Below are positions 5,910 to 7,057 of a DNA stretch of 7,057 bases, in pieces. This stretch comes from Holophagaceae bacterium. GTDB taxonomy: Bacteria > Acidobacteriota > Holophagae > Holophagales > Holophagaceae. The position numbers and the translations under genes were made by a program. Below the pieces are notes generated by a model. That model was given only the letters and a program-made list of their open reading frames with translations, was not told where the DNA came from and ran no database searches. Position 1 is the stretch's first letter. The number at the start of each line of letters is the position of its first letter. The stretch is taken from positions 1 through 7,057 of the forward strand of contig JANXQX010000037.1 of assembly GCA_025353305.1 (NCBI GenBank), read 5' to 3'.

Positions 5910-6758
5910 GTGTCTCAACAATCCAAAGGAATCAAGGCGCAGTATCAAATCTCGAGCCTGTGCACTGACTTCATGGCCACGCTGCACTTAAACCCCGAGG
6001 AAGGCGTGCCGCGACATTTCGTTCAGCAGCTTACGCTTCCAGTAGTTGTGGATGATCGGGGTGTGATCCAGCCGATCATCGACAGGCAGTTCGCGGTAGT
6101 GATGAGGCTGAAGCGTTCCACAGACCTGCTTCCGCACATGGAGAACGATCTGCGTTCCCTCAGCTATCGCCCGGCGGAGTCGCTCTATCTTGCTGTGGCT
6201 GCCGGGGAGCCACTAGTACGGGCACGGATTCGCTTGTTGGATGAAGCTTCAAAGCTGTTCATCGATCTTGCCGAAGCGGGAGCACTTGTGCGCGTCGTTG
6301 CCATCTCCCATCGCCGTGAGATCAACGATTCCATGGTGATTCGCCACTACCCTGTTGCAATCTTGGATGAGGGTGGACGTATGTGCTGGGTGCATCCCGC
6401 CGCCCATAGTTATGGGCTAATCAGGGATGGCTTTCCATCCTCCCAGAGGGTCCGATCCCTTGGGCCACGGACCAAAGCCGGGAAAACCCCGGAACTGCTT
6501 TCCCGCCTCGACGCTGAGACAGGGCTACCCGAATGGTACCTCTTTGCGCAGGAGCATCTGAAGGCACTGGAACTCGGTGAGGACCCGGTGTACCGGGCCG
6601 TGATGGACCACCAGGTTCATCTACTCGTTCAGCGTTCCATTGTGGAAGATGCAGAGAAAGCCTTGCAGGAAGCGACCCAGCAGTTCCTCTCCGGGTTTGA
6701 ATCCTTCTTTGGCCAAGGCGGGCTCCACCCAGTACCTGGGCGCTTGGATTACGCATGA
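5910..6758 (+). CDS. Hypothetical protein, 282 residues, family not recognised
   Basis: I do not recognise this protein. It starts with GTG, supported by AAAGGAG (5898-5904) five bases upstream. There is no signal peptide or membrane segment, so it is likely cytosolic. It reads as a mixed alpha/beta protein. Beta-like stretches include LTLPVVVDDRG (42-52) and VRVVAISHRREIN (127-139). The next stretch is MVIRHYPVAILDEGGRMCWV (142-161), then HPAAHSYG. The C-terminal 60 residues (HQVHLLVQRSIVEDAEKAL onward) look helical, possibly a short coiled coil. A His/Arg-rich centre (HRRE, RHYP, HPAAH) could bind nucleic acid or metal, but no known catalytic motif is visible. It is divergent from an HTH regulator and followed by further small rightward reading frames, so it may head an operon. 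Its codon use looks like a real gene. A mobile-element or phage origin is possible but not shown. Confidence 0.75.
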   Translation: MSQQSKGIKAQYQISSLCTDFMATLHLNPEEGVPRHFVQQLTLPVVVDDRGVIQPIIDRQFAVVMRLKRSTDLLPHMENDLRSLSYRPAESLYLAVAAGEPLVRARIRLLDEASKLFIDLAEAGALVRVVAISHRREINDSMVIRHYPVAILDEGGRMCWVHPAAHSYGLIRDGFPSSQRVRSLGPRTKAGKTPELLSRLDAETGLPEWYLFAQEHLKALELGEDPVYRAVMDHQVHLLVQRSIVEDAEKALQEATQQFLSGFESFFGQGGLHPVPGRLDYA

Positions 6759-6797
6759 TTCAGCGCTCCCATCTCCCCCCGAGAAGTCCCCCTGGAT

Positions 6798-6872
6798 ATG
6801 TCAAACAATGAGCATGATCCGCCCCTGACTGAACATTCGCAACCACAACCCATTTCCTTCTTCGACACGTAA
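6798..6872 (+). CDS. Possible small protein of 24 residues
   Basis: ATG at 6798 opens a 24-codon frame ending in TAA at 6870-6872. The peptide begins MSNNEHDPPLTEHSQ and ends FFDT, hydrophilic and acidic. It lies 39 bp after the 282-residue gene and 25 bp before the next start, as a small gene in an operon might. The ribosome site is poor (GAGAAG at 6781-6786, 11 bases away), and a frame this short can occur by chance. Treat it as a candidate only. Confidence 0.2.
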   Translation: MSNNEHDPPLTEHSQPQPISFFDT

Positions 6873-6897
6873 CATCCACACAACCACAGGAGAATCG

Positions 6898-7057
6898 ATG
6901 GCTATGACCCATCGCACTTCGGAACGCGTCAAGCACTTTGAGACAGTTGGTGGCCTGAGTTATCGCTCCGACCCACCCGCTGCGGAGAGCCGCCGGGGCC
7001 ATGGACAGCCTGCGGATTGCCTGGCGGCAACGGGCCGATGGCCCGCCCTTCGGGTCC
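6898..7057 (+). CDS. Start of an unidentified protein, cut by the right edge
   Basis: ATG at 6898 has a good ribosome site, AGGAG at 6888-6892, five bases upstream. The frame stays open for 53 codons to the window edge. The protein begins MAMTHRTSERVKHFETVGG and continues LSYRSDPPAAES. I do not recognise a family from this piece. The last 60 bases are GC-rich with strong hairpins (7031-7045). There an overlapping ATG at 7001 in another frame (MDSLRIAWRQRADG) also reads plausibly, so the coding frame near the edge is uncertain. It follows the 282-residue gene by 139 bp on the same strand. Confidence 0.4.
   Translation, partial: MAMTHRTSERVKHFETVGGLSYRSDPPAAESRRGHGQPADCLAATGRWPALRV

Overview
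The window is bacterial DNA of mixed origin. The left third (about 76-2650) is GC-rich and tightly coding. The middle (about 2650-5900) is lower in GC, loosely packed, and holds orphan genes and decayed sequence. The copper genes, Shine-Dalgarno-led starts and ISL3-type transposase fit a high-GC Gram-negative bacterium. I cannot fix the taxon from the sequence alone.

Left end (1-2650). The first 25 codons of an ISL3-family transposase run leftward off the window from 75. Pointing away from it, 148 bp later, is a two-gene copper export unit. It has a small cytosolic copper chaperone (CopZ-like, 224-430) and a P1B-1 Cu(+)-exporting ATPase (CopA-like, 543-2650). All CopA signature motifs can be read, but the reading frame changes once at about 2042-2054. 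This fits loss of a single base, so as written the pump is a broken gene or a sequence error. CopZ would carry Cu(I) to CopA at the inner membrane.

Middle (2651-4744). A long inverted repeat lies between the convergent copA and a leftward 422-residue gene (2756-4024). That gene joins a helix-hairpin-helix/GPD-glycosylase-like N-terminal half to a PD-(D/E)XK nuclease-like C-terminal half, and is a plausible standalone DNA-targeting defence or repair enzyme. Upstream of it, about 590 bp holds no intact gene. It contains what looks like a short relic of an alkaline-phosphatase-family gene, a perfect 14-bp palindrome and several small hairpins.

Right part (4745-7057). A leftward pair, probably an operon with a 35-bp gap, encodes a coiled-coil plus helix-turn-helix regulator (5194-5640) and a SnoaL/NTF2-like protein (4745-5158). 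Across a 269-bp divergent intergenic region, a rightward GTG-start gene (5910-6758) encodes a 282-residue protein I do not recognise. A possible 24-codon ORF and the start of another gene (6898 onward, cut by the window edge) follow it.

The copper unit is conventional apart from the IS neighbour and the frameshift. The most unusual item is the glycosylase-like/nuclease-like fusion. I see no evidence for a complete new multi-gene system, only candidates.
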